The notes under the pieces were generated by a model. It had not been told where the DNA came from, did not search any database, and saw only the letters and a program-made list of their open reading frames with translations. The translations under genes and the position numbers were made by a program. Source: Dyadobacter subterraneus (GTDB lineage Bacteria; Bacteroidota; Bacteroidia; Cytophagales; Spirosomataceae). Taken from it: a stretch of 16,030 bases of DNA. Positions 13,092 to 16,030 of the stretch are shown here, piece by piece; the stretch's first letter is position 1; every line of letters starts with the position of its first letter. The DNA lies in NCBI RefSeq assembly GCF_015221875.1, contig NZ_JACYGY010000005.1, positions 1 through 16,030 on the forward strand, in the 5' to 3' direction.

Positions 13092-15887
13092 ATGGCATCA
13101 AAATTTACCAGAATACTTTTTTTTCTGCTGATCAGCTTCACATCCATCATGAGCTATGGACAGCAAAAAGGAATCATAAAAACTGAACGGAACGCACCTT
13201 TTGGTATTGTTAGTTTTTCGGCAGATTCGGAGCTTACGGGTATTGGTGATACCAAGCATGTGGATGGTTATGTGGAACGAGCTGGTACCTGGCAACAACT
13301 ATTTCCCGTGGGTAATAAAGGATCTTACAGGCCTTTTGCTTCTGAGGTTGGCAGCGTTGTCGGCGCTTACTTCAAGGAAAATCCGGAATCCGCAACACTT
13401 CCTTCGGGGGGACCTTTCCGGATATCTATAAAAGAAACCTCCATTACCAAAGTCAGTGATCAGGAGTTCTGGGACATTAATGGCAATTCTGCTACCAAAT
13501 TGTCTCTGACCTGGAATGCGGCAAGTAATATCTCAGCACTTACAGGTGGTAACCTGGCCTTATTAACTATTGTGGGATGGAACTCATCGAACGCCAGATG
13601 GGAAAAAATAACATCGGCTGTCGATGAAATTAGTGTTTTGGGAAATTCTAGTTCGTTGGGGTTTGGATCCATAACTACTATTCAGCAGATTGTTCCCAAC
13701 ACCTACTCTGTATTTTCTTTCGCAAGTTTGGTTGGAAGTGTTACAGCTCCCAGTTACGTGGGAAAGTTCGAAGTAGCTTCCTGCTCTGAAATCAGAGGGT
13801 GGATATGGGATAAAAGTTATCCGGACAGACCTCTAACCATTGAATTGATGGAAGGTAACAAAGTCATAGCTATGGTTAATGCAAATATTCACAGGAAAGA
13901 TCTGCTCGATAGTGGAATTGGTACTGGTAATTATGGATTTAGTTTTTCTTCCCCTAGCTACCTCATTGATGGCCAATCTCATAACCTTAGCATAAGAATT
14001 AGAAATACTAATTACTATTTGGAGGGAGCTCCCAAAATTCTCAACTGTAATTTCGCAGGCGATATAGAAAAAGCAGATTGCAATATGATTAAAGGTTGGG
14101 CCTGGAATAAAAATAATCCAAATGAAAACCTTGAGTTAGAATTTGTCGAAAATGATAGTGTTTTCTTCTCGCTCAAAGCGGATCAATTTAGGAGTGATTT
14201 AAAAAATAATGGTATTGGCACTGGCTACTACGGGTTTTCAATACCGTTGCCTGTAAAGCTCAAAGATGGTAAAGTACATCAGTTTTCCGCAAGAATTAAA
14301 GATGTAAATTATATTCTTTCTAATTCTATTCAAACCGTAACGTGTATGCCTTCATTATATTCTGGAAGACTGGAAACAGTCGGTTGTAACACGATCAATG
14401 GTTGGGCTTGGGATAAAAACTATCCTAATTCAACAATTACAATAGAATTAATAGAGGGTAATTCTAAATTTGCAACCACAACTGCCAGCTCGTACCGTGG
14501 AGATTTAGAAAGCAATGGTATTGGTACGGGATATTACGGTTTTAGTTTTGCATTTCCTTCGGGCTTAAAAGATGGGAAGTCGCACCAGTTGAGTGTCCGG
14601 GTTCAGGGGAGCACTGTCCTTTTGCCGGATTCACCAAAGACAATTACCTGTGCGGCCAACGATTATGCTGGCAGTTTTGAATGGGTCGATTGTAACAGGG
14701 TCAGCGGTTGGGCCTGGGACAAGAATTTTCCTGGTAATGCCGTCACCGTAGAATTGTTCGAAGGGAGCACTGTATACGCGACCGCACCAGCAAATAGTTA
14801 CCGTGAGGATTTAAAGCTGAATGGAACAGGAACTGGGAATTATGGTTTCAGTTTTATATTACCTTCGAGCTTGAAAGATGGGAAGTCGCACCAGCTCAGT
14901 GTCAGAGTACAAGGCAGTACCTCTTTATTACAAAACTCTCCTAGGTCATTACAGTGTTCAGTTAATGATTACTCTGGGAACTTCAATGGAGTGGATTGTG
15001 ATATTGTCAGAGGTTGGGCATGGGATAAGAACTCACCTAATAATGCTGTAACCGTAGAACTTGTTGAAGGCAGTACTGTATATGCAACAGCAGTCGCAAA
15101 TAGTTATCAGGAAGCACTTAAGGATGCGGGCATAGGCACAGGGAACTATGGTTTCAATTTTGCGCTTCCCGCCAGTTTGAAGGATGGGAAGTCGCATCAG
15201 TTAAGCATCAGGGTACAGGGTAGTACGGTCGTACTGTCAAGTTCACCAAGAACGATAAGTTGTGTTTCAAATTTGTATTCCGGTCGTTTTGAGCAGGCAA
15301 GCTGTAATACGATTAGTGGCTGGGCTTGGGATATGAATTCTCCTGGCTCAGCACTTACCGTCGAATTGGTAGAGGGCAATGTTGTTTATGCCAGTGCAAC
15401 TGCGAATAGTTACCGTTCGGATCTTAAGAGTACTGTACGCACGGGATATTACGGTTTTAGTTTTGCACTTCCTTCGGGCTTAAAAGATGGGAAGTCGCAC
15501 CAGTTGAGTGTCCGGGTTCAGGGGAGCACTATCCTTTTGCCGGATTCGCCCAGATCAATAATTTGCTTTGCATCAGCAGCCAGGATGTCAGCAGCAGAAA
15601 GCACTGCAAGTTTTAATTCAGAAACTAAGCTAAGTAGAGATATGATAGTGTTTCCGAACCCAGCAAGCAATAATTTAAATGTTAGCTTTAGTTTGAATAC
15701 TGGTCAATCTGCTACTTTAAGGTTAAGAAATATTTTTGGACAGATAGTTTTACAGGAATCAATGATAGGTAGTGGACTGAGGCAGGAGCAAAAAATTGAT
15801 TTAAGTCAAACACCTGTTGGTGTATATGTTCTTCAACTAAGTGTAGCAAAGGAGATAGGGAGTAAAGTAATTGTTGTGGTAAAGTAA
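13092..15887 (+). CDS. Secreted six-repeat GWAWD protein with T9SS sorting tail
   Basis: The 931-residue exported protein has a Sec signal peptide (1-23, hydrophobic core ILFFLLISFTSIM, probable cleavage after SYG). It is followed by a ~200-residue N-terminal domain containing GYVERAGTWQQLFPVGNKG and YRPF, a pattern common near the N terminus of Bacteroidota surface proteins. Six tandem repeats (222-825) then follow, and a type A C-terminal sorting domain (~853-931: VFPNPASNNLNVSF, GQIVLQE, GVYVLQL) directs transport through T9SS and surface attachment or release. Each repeat has GW-WD/N, a VELVEG-like strand, NYGFSF and LKDGKSHQLSVRVQ-like strands, and one Cys pair. The gene starts 61 bases after the DUF1501 stop and is likely the third gene of that transcript. 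Probable role: adhesin or surface scaffold, inferred from architecture only. Confidence 0.92.
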   Translation: MASKFTRILFFLLISFTSIMSYGQQKGIIKTERNAPFGIVSFSADSELTGIGDTKHVDGYVERAGTWQQLFPVGNKGSYRPFASEVGSVVGAYFKENPESATLPSGGPFRISIKETSITKVSDQEFWDINGNSATKLSLTWNAASNISALTGGNLALLTIVGWNSSNARWEKITSAVDEISVLGNSSSLGFGSITTIQQIVPNTYSVFSFASLVGSVTAPSYVGKFEVASCSEIRGWIWDKSYPDRPLTIELMEGNKVIAMVNANIHRKDLLDSGIGTGNYGFSFSSPSYLIDGQSHNLSIRIRNTNYYLEGAPKILNCNFAGDIEKADCNMIKGWAWNKNNPNENLELEFVENDSVFFSLKADQFRSDLKNNGIGTGYYGFSIPLPVKLKDGKVHQFSARIKDVNYILSNSIQTVTCMPSLYSGRLETVGCNTINGWAWDKNYPNSTITIELIEGNSKFATTTASSYRGDLESNGIGTGYYGFSFAFPSGLKDGKSHQLSVRVQGSTVLLPDSPKTITCAANDYAGSFEWVDCNRVSGWAWDKNFPGNAVTVELFEGSTVYATAPANSYREDLKLNGTGTGNYGFSFILPSSLKDGKSHQLSVRVQGSTSLLQNSPRSLQCSVNDYSGNFNGVDCDIVRGWAWDKNSPNNAVTVELVEGSTVYATAVANSYQEALKDAGIGTGNYGFNFALPASLKDGKSHQLSIRVQGSTVVLSSSPRTISCVSNLYSGRFEQASCNTISGWAWDMNSPGSALTVELVEGNVVYASATANSYRSDLKSTVRTGYYGFSFALPSGLKDGKSHQLSVRVQGSTILLPDSPRSIICFASAARMSAAESTASFNSETKLSRDMIVFPNPASNNLNVSFSLNTGQSATLRLRNIFGQIVLQESMIGSGLRQEQKIDLSQTPVGVYVLQLSVAKEIGSKVIVVVK
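14526..14635 (+). repeat. Near-identical tract shared by repeats 3 and 6 (copy A)
   Basis: These 110 bases match 15441-15550 with only three mismatches (T/C, G/A and A/G), far closer than the same region in repeats 4 and 5. Sharp edges and low divergence point to recent recombination or gene conversion between the two repeats. Confidence 0.85.
15441..15550 (+). repeat. Near-identical tract shared by repeats 3 and 6 (copy B)
   Basis: This is the partner of 14526-14635. Its left edge abuts the place where repeat 6 departs from all others: residues STVRTGYYG replace the usual NGIGTGYYG-type turn and one codon is missing. That irregularity could be the junction scar of the exchange. Confidence 0.85.
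15648..15884 (+). other. T9SS type A C-terminal sorting domain (within CDS)
   Basis: Residues ~853-931 begin VFPNPASNNLNVSF, run through LRLRNIFGQIVLQE and DLSQTPVGVYVLQL, and end in KVIVVVK. This is the standard three-motif layout of the Por-secretion (type A) domain, which is removed by the T9SS sortase after outer-membrane passage. It implies that the organism has a type IX secretion system. Confidence 0.92.
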
Positions 15888-16030
15888 AGGTTAACGGATA
15901 TTCTGTATCCGGCCTACCAACTACATCTTTGTTAACTGTTGAATATTGTTAAAGTTTTGCGGGTACAGATCGGGGATGTTTTTATGTTTAATTGTCGAGA
16001 TGTTTAGCAGAGTGTTTTTTAGCCAATTGT

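Larger units (their letters stand above)
13755..15566 (+). repeat. Six tandem ~306-base coding repeats
   Basis: The repeats lie at about 13755-14048, 14052-14345, 14355-14651, 14664-14957, 14970-15263 and 15276-15566. The GWAWD motif recurs at residues 236, 335, 437, 539, 641 and 743, a spacing of 99 then four times 102 codons. Repeats 1 and 2 are AT-richer and diverged, while 3 to 6 are close to each other. Cysteines fall at 231/319, 330/418, 432/520, 534/622, 636/724 and 738/825. They are 88 residues apart in the first five and 87 in the last, which has lost one codon. Confidence 0.92.

Noticed and set aside
13755..15566. Regular ~306-base repeats considered as a CRISPR or non-coding satellite
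   Set aside because: They are in frame, encode a conserved GWAWD domain with paired cysteines, and end in a sorting domain, so they are protein repeats.
15895..15911. Hairpin CGGATA-TTCTG-TATCCG after the last gene
   Set aside because: The stem has only six pairs and no T-run follows, so it is not a convincing terminator.

Overview
The window reads as chromosomal DNA of a Bacteroidota bacterium, most likely a Cytophagales member of the Dyadobacter/Spirosoma type. This is inferred from four things: a type IX secretion (T9SS) C-terminal sorting domain, a DUF1800-DUF1501 gene pair, NarL/LuxR-like regulators with a degenerate receiver, and TAnnTTTG-type -7 boxes without obvious Shine-Dalgarno sequences. 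No species can be fixed from the sequence alone.

Left part (1-5434, AT-rich, reads as accessory DNA). The first 412 bases hold the C-terminal stump of an IS66-family transposase. Its homology stops abruptly at a pair of palindromes built on GTAAAGCTTTAC. Next, all on the minus strand and read right to left, come a twice-frameshifted pseudogene of unknown function (4767-4160), a LuxR-type regulator without a phosphoacceptor (3780-3136), and two membrane O-acyltransferases of the acyltransferase-3 family (3050-1905 and 1696-650). The acyltransferases probably decorate a surface or exported polysaccharide.

Middle part (5435-9196, minus strand). This holds a dTDP-4-dehydrorhamnose reductase (rfbD), a possible small ORF, a second LuxR-type regulator that also has Gly53 at the phosphorylation site, and an undecaprenyl-phosphate sugar-phosphate transferase that starts lipid-linked glycan assembly. 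Two good hairpin terminators (5381-5413 and 7741-7788) show that rfbD and the sugar transferase end separate transcripts. With the acyltransferases, these genes look like the scattered edge of an exopolysaccharide/O-antigen locus. The glycosyltransferases, flippase and polymerase are not in the window.

Right part (9197-16030, plus strand, visibly richer in G+C inside genes). A long AT-rich leader with inverted motifs and repeated TAGTTTTG boxes precedes a three-gene cluster: DUF1800 protein, Tat-signal DUF1501 protein with an added C-terminal beta domain, and a 931-residue secreted protein. The secreted protein has six ~102-residue GWAWD repeats, one cysteine pair per repeat, and a T9SS sorting tail. 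It is probably a surface-displayed protein exported by T9SS, and the DUF1800/DUF1501 pair is a recurrent gene partnership of unknown biochemical role.

The points most worth checking are the receiver-less LuxR pair, the secreted cysteine-paired repeat protein with a visible repeat-to-repeat conversion tract, and the IS66 break at a perfect palindrome. I found no CRISPR array, tRNA, rRNA or complete mobile element.
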